Source: Campylobacter sp. CN_NE2 (lineage in GTDB: Bacteria > Campylobacterota > Campylobacteria > Campylobacterales > Campylobacteraceae). Taken from it: a stretch of 64,000 nt of DNA. The stretch's first letter is position 1. Each line of letters begins with the position of its first letter. This document shows, piece by piece, positions 1-8,822 of this stretch. Below the pieces are notes generated by a model. It was not told the origin of the DNA, searched no databases, and saw only the letters and a program-made list of their open reading frames with translations. The stretch spans positions 1,364,001 through 1,428,000 of the forward strand of contig NZ_CP115608.1 in the NCBI RefSeq assembly GCF_027797465.1. The letters are read 5' to 3'. The translations under genes were made by a program, and so were the position numbers.

Positions 1-456
1 AGTTCCTGCTCTTTTTGGAATCGGTCTTGCCCCTAAATCAATTATAAAATCCTTCATTGCACTACTATCTCTATCGTAAGCAACCTTTTTATCCTTTAAA
101 TCAGCCGCATTTTTAATATCATCTCTATTTTTATTTTTGATAAAAACATACGAAGATTCAAAATAAGAAAGCCCATGGTCGCAATCTTTCGTGGCATCAT
201 CTGTGGCAAAAGCTGAAATTCCTATATCGACACTACCTGAATTTATGGCTGCACAAGCGTCATTGTAAGGGACATAGACTATTTGAAATTCTAGTCCTGT
301 TCTCTTTGAGATCTCTGTTGCAAGATCAACATCAAATCCTATAATGTTGCCGTCTTTTTGATATTCAAATGGTGGAAATTCGTTATCCATGGCGACTTTA
401 ATAGGATCAGCATATAAAAAACTTCCAAGAGCAAGAAAAAATAAAACTTTTTTCAT
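1..456 (-). CDS. Periplasmic amino-acid-binding protein of an ABC transporter (partial, 3' end outside window)
   Basis: The minus-strand reading frame starts with ATG at 456 and stays open for 152 codons to the window edge, so the C-terminal part is missing. It begins with a signal peptide (MKKVLFFLALGSFLYA, cut before ADP), followed by the family 3 solute-binding opening with VAMDNEFPPFEY and GFDVDLATEIS, then VDIGISAFATD. This is the usual N-terminal lobe of polar amino acid binding proteins, which capture substrate in the periplasm for an inner-membrane ABC transporter. The start is supported by an AAAGG element just upstream. No permease or ATPase gene is visible. The ligand cannot be told from sequence. 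A second, distinct binding protein lies at 1410-2231. Confidence 0.85.
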   Translation of the reverse strand, partial: MKKVLFFLALGSFLYADPIKVAMDNEFPPFEYQKDGNIIGFDVDLATEISKRTGLEFQIVYVPYNDACAAINSGSVDIGISAFATDDATKDCDHGLSYFESSYVFIKNKNRDDIKNAADLKDKKVAYDRDSSAMKDFIIDLGARPIPKRAGT

Positions 457-495
457 TTTAACTACCTTTCGTTTTTGAGATAAAATTAAGTTATA

Positions 496-501
496 ATTCT
501 A
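496..501 (-). promoter_or_regulatory. Probable -10 box (TAGAAT) for the binding-protein gene
   Basis: Read on the minus strand, GGTAGAAT lies about 40 nt before the ATG at 456. The same GGTAGAAT motif precedes topA. No convincing -35 box is visible, which is normal for sigma-70 promoters in this lineage. Confidence 0.45.
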
Positions 502-606
502 CCAAATTTTATTTAAAATATTTTGTAAATTTGTTACTATCGTATATGTTTAACTAAAAATCACTAAATTTGGGTAAAATTATGCGAAATTTTTTAAAGG
601 AAAAGC

Positions 607-1230
607 ATGAAAATTTTACTTGCAACTGGAAATTACGGAAAAGTCAAAGAGATAAAAGAATTTTACAATGAATTTGAAATTTATGCGTTAAATGAAGTTT
701 TAGAGCCTTTTGAGATTGTTGAAGACGGAAAAACTTTTAAAGAAAATGCTTTGATAAAAGCAAGGGCGGTTTTTGAAAAACTAAAAGAGAAAAATTTGCA
801 AGATGAATTTGTCGTGCTAAGCGATGATAGCGGTATTAGCGTAGAAGCTATTGATTGGCGACCGGGGATTTTTTCGGCTCGTTATAGTGGCGAAAATGCC
901 ACTGACGCAACTAACCGCGCAAAGGTAATTAGCGAACTAAATTCACTAAATTTGAGCCAAAGTAGGGCATTTTACACTGCCTGTATCGCCGTTGTGAGTA
1001 AATTTGGCGAATTTAGCGCACACGGATTTATGCACGGAAAAGTGATAAACGAAGAGCGTGGAGAGCATGGCTTTGGGTATGATTTTATGTTTATTCCAAA
1101 TGGATTTTCACAAACTATTGGCGAGTTACCGATTGAAACAAAGCTAAAAATTTCGCACCGAACAAAAGGCTTAACAATAGCTAAACATATATTGGATATC
1201 CTAAATAGAATAATTTCACAAAAAATATGA
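607..1230 (+). CDS. rdgB: XTP/dITP diphosphatase (RdgB/HAM1 family)
   Basis: A 207-residue cytoplasmic house-cleaning enzyme that hydrolyses non-canonical purine triphosphates (ITP, dITP, XTP) to monophosphates and pyrophosphate, keeping deaminated bases out of DNA. Family marks are the N-terminal LLATGNYGKVKEIKEF (P-loop-like TGN..K), DDSGISVEAIDWRPGIFSAR at about 72-91 with the catalytic acidic residues, and GYDFMFIPNGFSQTIGEL near the C-terminus. Length is normal for the family. ATG at 607 follows TTTAAAGGAAAAGC, a good ribosome site. It stands alone, diverging from the upstream binding-protein gene. Confidence 0.95.
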   Translation: MKILLATGNYGKVKEIKEFYNEFEIYALNEVLEPFEIVEDGKTFKENALIKARAVFEKLKEKNLQDEFVVLSDDSGISVEAIDWRPGIFSARYSGENATDATNRAKVISELNSLNLSQSRAFYTACIAVVSKFGEFSAHGFMHGKVINEERGEHGFGYDFMFIPNGFSQTIGELPIETKLKISHRTKGLTIAKHILDILNRIISQKI

Positions 1231-1329
1231 AAAATTTGAAAAAAATTTTTATTAATAAAAAGTTAATTATATTTTTTATAGTATTTTAAGTGCCTAAAAT
1301 TCGGTTGCTGTCTTGTATTTAAAAAATCG

Positions 1330-1359
1330 TTTTTTTTTTTTTTGTTTTTTTGCTATAAT
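1330..1359 (+). promoter_or_regulatory. Promoter with T14 tract and extended -10 TGCTATAAT
   Basis: An uninterrupted run of 14 T (1330-1343), one G and seven more T lead directly into TGC-TATAAT (-10 at 1354-1359), 50 nt before the ATG at 1410. The T tract covers the place where a -35 box would sit. See findings for a possible phase-variable role. Confidence 0.65.
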
Positions 1360-1409
1360 TTCGCCACTAAATGCAACAATGTTATAGATCTTAGTTTAAG
1401 GAGACGGCT

Positions 1410-2231
1410 ATGAAAAAATTACTTATTTCATTGTTTGTTTTATCTTCGTTTGTTTTTTCTGCGTCGTTGCAAGAAATTCAAGAATCTAAAAAAGTTAAAA
1501 TTGGTATAAGGGCAAAACTTCCGCCGTTTTCAAACCAAGATGAAAACGGAATAAGCGATGGTTTTGAGGTTTCCTTAGCCAAGGAAATCGCCAAAAAACT
1601 TGTTGGCGAAGATGGTGAAATCGAGTTTATTGTTTTAAATGCAAAAGATAGAATTCCTATGTTAGAAAGCGGTGAAATCGACATTGCCGTGGCAAATTTC
1701 ACCAAAACACCTGAACGAGCAAAAAAAGTTGATTTTTCTACGCCGTATTTATCGAACACACAAGCAGTTATCACTCGCAAAATAGATAAAATCGAAAATA
1801 TAAAAGATTTAAGCGGTAAGCGAATGCTAGTAACCAAAGCTACCACAAGTGATGATTGGCTACAAATAAATGCTCAAAAATACGGACTTGAAGTCGTGTA
1901 TTGTAATAGCGTTAAAGAGTGTGGTCAGGCATTAGCTGATGATGAAGGCGATGGCTATATACATACAAATATCCTTAATGCTGCTGTTCCGCTTAATAAT
2001 GACGACCTTGAAATGGGTATTAAAAGCATAGGTGGATTGGATTATGTTTGTGCAGGAGTTGTTAAGGGAAATACTGATTTGCTTAAAGTCATAAATGATA
2101 CAATCATCGAGCTAAGTGCGACAAATTTTTTCAAAGATGTTTATGATGATACTTTTGAATCGTTTTATAAAGGAACAGTCGATAGAAAGCACTTATTGCT
2201 TGACGATTTATATAAGGCATTGTTGTACTGA
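1410..2231 (+). CDS. Amino-acid ABC transporter substrate-binding protein, PEB1a-like
   Basis: A 273-residue periplasmic solute-binding protein (family 3). It has a cleavable signal peptide (MKKLLISLFVLSSFVFSAS), no lipobox, then KIGIRAKLPPFS, GFEVSLAKEIAKKL and ANFTKTPERAKKVDFSTPYL, the last close to the TPER motif of Campylobacter aspartate/glutamate-binding PEB1a. It probably delivers an acidic or polar amino acid to an inner-membrane transporter encoded elsewhere. Start ATG is backed by AAGGAGAC. The gene is monocistronic, driven by an unusual T14-tract promoter and closed by a hairpin shared with the opposing gene. The ligand assignment is inference only. Confidence 0.88.
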   Translation: MKKLLISLFVLSSFVFSASLQEIQESKKVKIGIRAKLPPFSNQDENGISDGFEVSLAKEIAKKLVGEDGEIEFIVLNAKDRIPMLESGEIDIAVANFTKTPERAKKVDFSTPYLSNTQAVITRKIDKIENIKDLSGKRMLVTKATTSDDWLQINAQKYGLEVVYCNSVKECGQALADDEGDGYIHTNILNAAVPLNNDDLEMGIKSIGGLDYVCAGVVKGNTDLLKVINDTIIELSATNFFKDVYDDTFESFYKGTVDRKHLLLDDLYKALLY

Positions 2232-2238
2232 TACAAAA

Positions 2239-2267
2239 AGGGCTTTATGCTTTTGCATATAAGCCCT
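2239..2267. terminator. Bidirectional terminator between convergent genes
   Basis: AGGGCTTTATG and CATATAAGCCCT pair around a short loop, with A/T runs on both sides. It sits in the 48-bp gap between the binding-protein stop and the stop of the opposing small gene. Confidence 0.75.
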
Positions 2268-2279
2268 AAAATTTATCGA

Positions 2280-2537
2280 TTATTCTACAACTTCGTAGTT
2301 TGGTTTTTGAGCCATACACTCTTTATATTTTTTTACAATTTTTGCATTTTGTTCGCCTTTTTTAGCAACAATACTGTAAAAATCTAGTATTGCTTGTTCG
2401 CAATATGTGTTACTAATATCGATACTGCTTAAATCTTCTGTCACCATGTGGAGTAGCGCAATTTTGTCGTTTGAAGTTATTGCATTTAACGAACTTGCCA
2501 AAAATAACGCAGTTAAAAGTAGGGCTACTTTTTTCAT
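2280..2537 (-). CDS. Small secreted hypothetical protein
   Basis: I do not recognise this 85-residue protein. It has a clear signal peptide (MKKVALLLTALFLASSLNA followed by ITSND), leaving about 65 mature residues with two cysteines (in NTYCEQ and KECMAQ), which could form a disulfide in the periplasm. It is charged and predicted helical. ATG at 2537 has an AAAGGATAA ribosome site, supporting a real gene. The gene is monocistronic and converges on the PEB1a-like gene, sharing its terminator. Confidence 0.7.
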   Translation of the reverse strand: MKKVALLLTALFLASSLNAITSNDKIALLHMVTEDLSSIDISNTYCEQAILDFYSIVAKKGEQNAKIVKKYKECMAQKPNYEVVE

Positions 2538-2701
2538 TGATTATCCTTTTTTGAGAAATTTAACGGAAATTTTCTTTAATAATTTTGGAATAATATCAGA
2601 AGTTAAATAAAAATTAAATAAAAGTAAATGGAAATATAAATTTTATTAAATATTAGCAAATTCGCAAATTAGATTTTTTTACTATGTTTTAAGTGGAAAT
2701 T

Positions 2702-2983
2702 TCACACTCCCATATATGCAGCCCACATCGCAAAATAGCAAGAAAAATATATAAAAATACCAAAGAGAAATAAAATTCCGCAAACGGCGATGATAAATTT
2801 ATATTTTAATGTCTGTTTGCCTAATTTGCGAGATTTTTTAAATTTAATCACGCCAAAAACAAAGCCAATCCAAAAAATCACAAAAAATAGAACTAAAAAA
2901 ATTTTAAAATAGGGATTATAGGTAAAAATTAAGCCTTGCAAATATACAAGAAATTTAGTCCAAAGTGTCGATTCGTAGGGCAA
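2702..2983 (-). CDS. Small two-helix membrane protein, unknown function
   Basis: A 93-residue protein of unknown function with two strong hydrophobic segments (about residues 24-47 and 64-86) separated by a basic loop (KFKKSRKLGKQ), implying a cytoplasmic loop and an inner-membrane hairpin. The frame begins with TTG at 2983, six bases after AAAGGA, which makes TTG the likely start. It is isolated, with AT-rich spacers on both sides, and no partner is suggested by neighbours. Confidence 0.55.
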   Translation of the reverse strand: MPYESTLWTKFLVYLQGLIFTYNPYFKIFLVLFFVIFWIGFVFGVIKFKKSRKLGKQTLKYKFIIAVCGILFLFGIFIYFSCYFAMWAAYMGV

Positions 2984-3062
2984 ATTTAGTCCTTTTTTAA
3001 ATTTAAAATTGCCAAATTCGACTTTAAATTTGCCGAATTTGGCGAATTTTGTCTATAAATTT

Positions 3063-3085
3063 AGTGAAATTTAGCAAATTTCACT
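3063..3085 (-). terminator. Hairpin downstream of carboxynorspermidine dehydrogenase
   Basis: AGTGAAATTT and AAATTTCACT form a perfect 10-bp stem with a 3-nt loop, eight bases after the minus-strand stop at 3093. There is no long T run, so termination is inferred from position. Confidence 0.5.
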
Positions 3086-3092
3086 CATAAAT

Positions 3093-4307
3093 TTACTCCA
3101 CAACTCTACTTTCGTTTGGATCCATTTCGATGATTTCCCATGGTAAGCCTTGGCGATTTAGCTCGTCCATAAATGGCTTGGCATCAAATTCTTCCATATT
3201 AAATACGCCTTTTCCATTCCATTTGCCAGTTGCTATCATCATTGAGCCAATCATCGCAGGTACGCCTGTGGTGTAGCTAACGGCTTGTGCGCCAGTCTCT
3301 GCGTAGCACTCTTCGTGGTCGCAGACATTGTAAATATAAACTTTGCGTGGTTTTCCGTCTTTGACGCCTTTTATCACGCAGCCGATATTTGTTTTGCCTT
3401 TGGTGCGTGGTCCTAGACTTGCAGGGTCAGGAAGCAAAGTCTTTAAAAACTGGATTGGCACGATTTTCATGCCGTTGTGTTCTACTTCATCGATTCGAAG
3501 CATGCCGACATTTTCTAGGCAACGCATGTGCGTAAGATAACTTTGCCCAAAAGTCATAAAAAAGCGAATTCGCTTTAAGCCCTTGATATTTTTAACCAAA
3601 CTTTCCATTTCTTCGTGGTAAAGCAAATAGCTATCTTTTACGCCGACTTTGGGATAGTCCCATTTCATCATTATTTCAAGCGGTTTTGTGGTGATCCACG
3701 AGCCATCTTCCCAGTATCTACCATTAGCTGAAACTTCACGCAGATTAATTTCTGGGTTAAAATTTGTCGCAAACGCGTATCCGTGGTCTCCTGCGTTGCA
3801 GTCCAAAATATCAATCTCATTTATTTCATCGAATAAATTTTGCTGCGCGTAGGCGCAAAATACATTTGTAACGCCCGGATCAAATCCGCTTCCAAGAAGT
3901 GCGGGAATTCCTGCGTTTTTAAAATCATCATTTTTCGCCCATTGAAGTTTGTATTCAAAGTGCGCGGTGTCTGGGTGCTCGTAGTTTGCGGTATCGATAT
4001 ATGGGATACCAGCTTTCAAACAAGCGTCCATTAGTGTGAGATCTTGATACGGTAAAGCCACATTTAAAAGCAAATCTGCCCCGATTTCTTTGGCGAATTT
4101 TGCCACGGCTTCCGTATCATCGGCATCGATTTTGGCCGTTGCGATTTCTACGCCAAGGCGATCTTTTATAAATTTAGCGATTTCATCGCATTTGCTTTTA
4201 GTTCTACTTGCTAGTGTGATTTTGGTAAAAACCTGCGAATTCATCGCACATTTCACGGTTGCCACACGGCTTACTCCACCCGCTCCGATAATCAAAATAT
4301 GGCTCAT
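3093..4307 (-). CDS. Carboxynorspermidine/carboxyspermidine dehydrogenase (saccharopine dehydrogenase family)
   Basis: A 404-residue NADPH-dependent enzyme of the saccharopine dehydrogenase superfamily. The N-terminal HILIIGAGGVSRVATVKCA is the Rossmann nucleotide-binding motif, followed by a long family-typical catalytic part (for example GSGFDPGVTNVFCAYAQ and CNAGDHGYAFATN). In Campylobacter this family makes carboxyspermidine from aspartate semialdehyde and putrescine, the alternative route to spermidine; the decarboxylase (nspC) is not in the window. Length and absence of a fused lysine-pathway domain favour this over true saccharopine dehydrogenase. ATG at 4307 follows AAAAGGAAAA. The gene stands alone. 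Confidence 0.85.
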   Translation of the reverse strand: MSHILIIGAGGVSRVATVKCAMNSQVFTKITLASRTKSKCDEIAKFIKDRLGVEIATAKIDADDTEAVAKFAKEIGADLLLNVALPYQDLTLMDACLKAGIPYIDTANYEHPDTAHFEYKLQWAKNDDFKNAGIPALLGSGFDPGVTNVFCAYAQQNLFDEINEIDILDCNAGDHGYAFATNFNPEINLREVSANGRYWEDGSWITTKPLEIMMKWDYPKVGVKDSYLLYHEEMESLVKNIKGLKRIRFFMTFGQSYLTHMRCLENVGMLRIDEVEHNGMKIVPIQFLKTLLPDPASLGPRTKGKTNIGCVIKGVKDGKPRKVYIYNVCDHEECYAETGAQAVSYTTGVPAMIGSMMIATGKWNGKGVFNMEEFDAKPFMDELNRQGLPWEIIEMDPNESRVVE

Positions 4308-4328
4308 TTTGTTTTCCTTTTATCAAAT

Positions 4329-4907
4329 TTAAATTGCGAATTTATATCGATTTCCAAAATTTTCATCGATTTTATTATATATTTTTTTATTTGCGTAGTA
4401 AATTTTCTCGCCGTTTTCAAGGTCAAATTCTTGATAAGCTCTGATTATTACCCATTTTCTACCGATTTCAGCGACTTTAAGATGAATCGTGCTTTTTTTG
4501 CCGGTTGTCATCACCATAGCATATAGCTGTCTGTAAAACGGAATTTGCTCTTGCATTTTTTTTGTATCTTCTAGTAGCTCTTTGTATTTCATGGCTAACA
4601 TAGTTTGCCCTTGTTCTAGGTGTTTTCTATATTTTGTGTTATATTTTTCTATCTCTTTTGAAAGGTCTAAATTTAGATGATTTTCAAAAAAAGTTAGCAT
4701 TTCGTTACGAAATTTACCCCTTGCATAGGCGTAGGCTTCTTGTATGTTGTTTTGAATTTCGCAATCATAAACATTGCATGTATCGCTACCTATGTAAATA
4801 TTAATTCCTGATGTCAAAACCCCGTCTTTATATTCATCTCCGAGCATTTTTTTTATTTTTTTGACAACGGTATCGATTTTAGTACCGTTTTTGACAGATA
4901 ATCGCAT
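4329..4907 (-). CDS. Hypothetical cytoplasmic protein
   Basis: I do not recognise this 192-residue protein. It has no signal peptide or membrane segment. It is rich in Lys, Glu and Tyr, with a predicted helical middle (about 85-125) containing KYNTKYRKHLEQGQTMLAMK. The C-terminal third (TIHLKVAEIGRKWVIIRAY) looks like beta strands. The N-terminus (IDTVVKKIKKMLGDEYKDG) is also helical. ATG at 4907 has an AAGGATAAAAA ribosome site and composition matches neighbours, so it is probably a real gene. The 21-bp gap to the next gene on the same strand allows co-transcription with carboxynorspermidine dehydrogenase. Confidence 0.55.
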   Translation of the reverse strand: MRLSVKNGTKIDTVVKKIKKMLGDEYKDGVLTSGINIYIGSDTCNVYDCEIQNNIQEAYAYARGKFRNEMLTFFENHLNLDLSKEIEKYNTKYRKHLEQGQTMLAMKYKELLEDTKKMQEQIPFYRQLYAMVMTTGKKSTIHLKVAEIGRKWVIIRAYQEFDLENGEKIYYANKKIYNKIDENFGNRYKFAI

Positions 4908-4959
4908 TTTTTATCCTTTTTAAATTTAAAATTAAAACCTTCATTTTATCTAAATTTAT

Positions 4960-5577
4960 TTAAATTTTTAATATAAATCTTATCAACAAAAAAGCTATAT
5001 AAAACATAAAAATGCCAACTACAAAATCAATAATTCGCCAAGCTTTTGTGTTCATAAAAAGTTTTGAAAGCTTCATAGCACCGTATCCAAGAGAAAAAAA
5101 CCAAATAAAAGATGCAAGAACGCTTCCTAACCAAAAATAAATTCGCTCTTGCAAATTTAGCGTGGTTCCTATTCCGCCTACGATAACAACGGTATCTAAA
5201 TAAACATGCGGATTTAAAAGCGTAACGGCAAGGGTTTTGAGTGCTGTTTTTGAGAGTTTTTGTGGGACGGCATTTTTGATTTTAGCGAAATTTGAGCCAC
5301 GAAATGACGAAATAAAAGCGTTTAAGCCAAAAGCGAGTAAAAATAAAATGCCACACACGCCAAGCCAAAATGATAAATTTTCATTTTTTGCAAAAACTTC
5401 GCCGATACCAAAAATCCCACACGCCATCAAAATCGCATCACAAATAAAGCAGATAAAGCAAACAACAAAAATATGATTTTTCATAAGTCCTTGTTGTAAA
5501 ACAAAAACATTTTGTGCGCCGATGGCGATGATTAGGGAAAAGCTTAAAATCGCTCCGTTTAAAAAAGAGACAAACAT
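4960..5577 (-). CDS. LysE/ArgO family amino-acid exporter
   Basis: A 205-residue inner-membrane protein with about six hydrophobic helices. The N-terminus FLNGAILSFSLIIAIGAQN followed by VFVLQQGL is the signature of the LysE/ArgO branch (conserved GAQN), which exports basic amino acids by proton antiport. LNPHVYLDTVVIVGGIG in the middle is also typical. It follows the membrane protein at 5581-6051 with a 3-bp gap on the same strand and is probably in one transcript with it and the TraT-like lipoprotein. The substrate (arginine or lysine) is inferred from family only. Confidence 0.88.
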   Translation of the reverse strand: MFVSFLNGAILSFSLIIAIGAQNVFVLQQGLMKNHIFVVCFICFICDAILMACGIFGIGEVFAKNENLSFWLGVCGILFLLAFGLNAFISSFRGSNFAKIKNAVPQKLSKTALKTLAVTLLNPHVYLDTVVIVGGIGTTLNLQERIYFWLGSVLASFIWFFSLGYGAMKLSKLFMNTKAWRIIDFVVGIFMFYIAFLLIRFILKI

Positions 5578-5580
5578 AGG

Positions 5581-6051
5581 CTAAATTTGTTCGCCCTTTT
5601 CTTTAAATTCGATGAATTTATTTCTTAAAATTCCGCAAATTTCATAAAATGATTTTTCGTAAATGTTTGGCAAAGTAGCTTCATCTTCACTATAAAATCT
5701 AACGAAATTAAATCTATCTTCGCACGAAAAATTTTTTTTGAATTTAAAATTTAAAACCTGCACATTTTTTGCCGTGTGAAATGTTCTTATGCTTATATCT
5801 TCAATGTCCTTAAAATCGAATTTCATCTGTTTTTTAGAGTGTTCAATCATAAATCCGTCATCATAAATTTCCATATAATTTTTACTAAGCAGTTTTGCTA
5901 TGCAAAATCCTATACAAGCAAGCCCAACGATGAGTGCAAAAATATAAGCCCCACCTTCGTTATTTAGCGTTCCAAGTGTTCCTGCGACTATGAGAATAAT
6001 CGCTCCAATTAGCGTGTAAAGTGCAGATTTTTTGTTTTCTTTAATTGTCAT
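5581..6051 (-). CDS. Membrane protein with two N-terminal helices and a cytoplasmic domain
   Basis: A 156-residue protein with two adjacent transmembrane segments (about 11-28 and 33-51) and a roughly 100-residue soluble tail (YMEIYDDGFMIEHSKKQMKF, then FKDIEDISIRTF) resembling the beta-rich, PH-like tails of small bacterial membrane proteins. I cannot assign a function. Its ATG overlaps the stop of the TraT-like lipoprotein by 4 bp (TCAT junction on the plus strand), indicating translational coupling. The lysE-like gene follows after 3 bp. Confidence 0.65.
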   Translation of the reverse strand: MTIKENKKSALYTLIGAIILIVAGTLGTLNNEGGAYIFALIVGLACIGFCIAKLLSKNYMEIYDDGFMIEHSKKQMKFDFKDIEDISIRTFHTAKNVQVLNFKFKKNFSCEDRFNFVRFYSEDEATLPNIYEKSFYEICGILRNKFIEFKEKGEQI

Positions 6052-6662
6052 TGCTGCCTACTTAAAAATTGTGAAATTTGTTGATAAACTTTGTAATTAA
6101 ACGAATCGGTTACTCGTGCGATACCACCGGCGTCCGGTTCGCTTTGATAGTTTAAATTTGTTGCGTAATCTTTAAATTCTTTGCCGTTTTTAACCCTAAT
6201 CAAAAGGCTTAATTGCCCGTCATAAATATAGCTTGTAACGCCGTAATAATCGTCATCTGGAAATCCTAACGGAAATCCCATGCCCATGCCAAGCCCAAAG
6301 TGGCGTGAAAATCTACCCATACCAAATCCAAAACCAAATGTCGGGCGAAATCTATCATCTCTATAAGCAATGCGTCTAAAATAGTTTAAATTTCCTTCGA
6401 TTAAAATATTTGCTTTGTCTTTTGAAACTACGCTATATCCGTCTTGTGTAAGATATTCTTCGATTGCAGTGGTTAAATTTGAATCAAAATTGCTAGTGTT
6501 TGTAAATGCGACATTTACGAGCTTTTTATCTGGTAAATTTGTGATAAAAATCGGATCGCTAGATTTTATAATGCCTGAATTTCGCGCAACACCGCTACTA
6601 GCACAACCTGTTAGGAAAAAAGTCATAAGAACTGCCAAAAATAAAACTCTAAATTTATTCAT
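6048..6662 (-). CDS. TraT/DUF4136-like outer-membrane lipoprotein with glycine-rich loop
   Basis: The best start is ATG at 6662 (MNKFRVLFLAVLMTFF...), six bases after AAAGGA; an upstream in-frame start at 6701 would add 13 unsupported residues. The 204-residue protein has a lipobox FLTGC with Ala after the cysteine, so it should be lipidated. NVAFTNTSNFDSNLTTAI and the following helix (EEYLTQDGYSVVSKDKANIL) resemble TraT-like lipoproteins. A Gly/Phe/Met-rich loop (FGFGFGMGRFSRHFGLGMG...) sits mid-protein, where TraT has its hydrophobic hairpin. DSNLT is one bacterial N-glycosylation sequon. First gene of a three-gene minus-strand unit. Confidence 0.7.
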   Translation of the reverse strand: MNKFRVLFLAVLMTFFLTGCASSGVARNSGIIKSSDPIFITNLPDKKLVNVAFTNTSNFDSNLTTAIEEYLTQDGYSVVSKDKANILIEGNLNYFRRIAYRDDRFRPTFGFGFGMGRFSRHFGLGMGMGFPLGFPDDDYYGVTSYIYDGQLSLLIRVKNGKEFKDYATNLNYQSEPDAGGIARVTDSFNYKVYQQISQFLSRQQ

Positions 6663-6767
6663 CGCAAATCCTTTCATCAAATTTAGCGATGATTTTACCA
6701 AATTTTATAAAATAAATTCAAAATTTGGTTAAATTTAAACTCGAATTTGCGAATTTTGCTTACACTG

Positions 6768-6802
6768 GCGATCGCCACGACCACTTCGTGGTCTCGCAAT
6801 GA
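6768..6802 (-). repeat. TCATTGCGAG hairpin repeat, copy 1
   Basis: Read on the minus strand: TCATTGCGAG, then ACCAC-GAA-GTGGT, then CGTGGCGATCGC. Copy 2 at 53452-53488 has the same conserved ends but a different inner stem with pairing retained. Confidence 0.7.
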
Positions 6803-6852
6803 CAATGAAAGCGAATTTGCAAAAATAATCCAATACCAAAATTGACAATCAA

Positions 6853-6936
6853 ATGCCGACGATTTTTAGCGTGGCAAACACAAGATAAGACTTTGTTTGT
6901 CTATCGGTGGTTGTCACGCTAAAAAGCTAGGCTCGT
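6853..6936 (+). repeat. Double-hairpin intergenic element, copy A
   Basis: The element begins ATGCCGACGAT and ends AGCTAGGCTCGT. An outer 15-bp stem (6863-6877 with 6911-6925, core TTTTTAGCGTG/CACGCTAAAAA) encloses an inner hairpin GATAAGAC-TTTGTTT-GTCTATC. Copy B at 31747-31848 shares the ends and inner hairpin, with compensatory changes. It sits 27 bp after the asparaginase stop. Confidence 0.75.
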
Positions 6937-6963
6937 TTCAATCGAGATTAAATTCATAGAAAT

Positions 6964-8013
<1,050 letters not shown>

Positions 8014-8174
8014 TTATCCTTTGTAAATTTAAAAATTTAAGCGAATTTTACCATAAATAAAAACTAGTTTTGTAAATTTGCGAAGCAAATTTTCTCATAA
8101 AATCAAATTTAGAAAAAAGTTTTTAACTTTTTGAATTTGCTTTTACGAAAATTTGCATTTTAAAAATTTATTGC

Positions 8175-8180
8175 TATAAT
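8175..8180 (+). promoter_or_regulatory. Extended -10 box (TTGCTATAAT) of dcd
   Basis: TTGC-TATAAT followed by TTCGCC lies 29 nt before the dcd start, with T/A-rich sequence upstream. The same TGCTATAATTTCGCC string occurs at the PEB1a-like promoter. Confidence 0.7.
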
Positions 8181-8208
8181 TTCGCCAAAAAAATTTTAAG
8201 GATTTTAA

Positions 8209-8769
8209 ATGGGTTTAAAAAGCGACAAGTGGATACGAAAAATGAGCGTAGAAAATGAAATGATAACGCCATTTTGCGAAGAAAATGTTGGCAAAGGCGT
8301 GGTAAGTTATGGCGTTTCTAGCTATGGATATGATATAAGAGTAGGAAATGAGTTTAAAATCTTTACAAATATCGGCGGAACGGTTGTGGATCCAAAGAAT
8401 TTTGATGAAAAAAATGTGGTTGATTTTGTAGGCGATGTCTGCATTGTCCCGCCAAATTCGTTCGCACTTGCTAGAACTGTGGAGTATTTTAAAATGCCAC
8501 GCGATGTTTTAGCGATTTGTCTTGGCAAAAGCACTTATGCAAGGTGCGGAATAATCGTAAATGTAACGCCGTTTGAGCCGGGATTTGAAGGTCATATTAC
8601 GATTGAGATTTCAAATACAACGCCATTGCCTGCTAAAATTTACGCAAATGAAGGCATTGCGCAAGTTTTATTTTTGCAAGGTGATGAGCCGTGCGAAGTA
8701 AGTTATAGCGACAAAAAAGGCAAATACCAAAGTCAAACAGGCATTACTTTGCCACGAATTTTGAAATAA
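8209..8769 (+). CDS. dcd: dCTP deaminase
   Basis: A 186-residue enzyme that deaminates dCTP to dUTP, feeding thymidylate synthesis. Family motifs are [20 protein letters not shown] (33-52), [36 protein letters not shown] (about 102-118) and the catalytic-site stretch [14 protein letters not shown] containing the essential Glu. A QTGITLPR tail closes the active site in homologues. Length is normal. It follows its own promoter and is 53 bp upstream of topA, which has a further promoter-like motif. Confidence 0.96.
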   Translation: MGLKSDKWIRKMSVENEMITPFCEENVGKGVVSYGVSSYGYDIRVGNEFKIFTNIGGTVVDPKNFDEKNVVDFVGDVCIVPPNSFALARTVEYFKMPRDVLAICLGKSTYARCGIIVNVTPFEPGFEGHITIEISNTTPLPAKIYANEGIAQVLFLQGDEPCEVSYSDKKGKYQSQTGITLPRILK

Positions 8770-8781
8770 ATAAATTTTTGG

Positions 8782-8787
8782 TAGAAT
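8782..8787 (+). promoter_or_regulatory. Putative -10 box (TAGAAT) of topA
   Basis: TTTTTGGTAGAATACA lies 35 nt before the topA ATG, in the short dcd-topA gap. Read-through from dcd is also possible. Confidence 0.5.
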
Positions 8788-8822
8788 ACAAGAATTTAAA
8801 GAGTTAAATTTAAGGTAAAAAT

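Larger units (their letters stand above)
6663..6963. other. 301-bp intergenic region carrying two repeat elements
   Basis: No gene is visible. It holds a TCATTGCGAG-type hairpin (6768-6802) and a larger double-hairpin element (6853-6936), each with a relative elsewhere in the window. The promoter of the lipoprotein gene must lie near 6680-6760. Confidence 0.7.

Noticed and set aside
1478-1846. A 122-codon open frame on the minus strand inside the PEB1a-like gene
   Set aside because: It is antisense to a clear binding-protein gene, has no ribosome site and no recognisable family, and looks like a codon-bias shadow.
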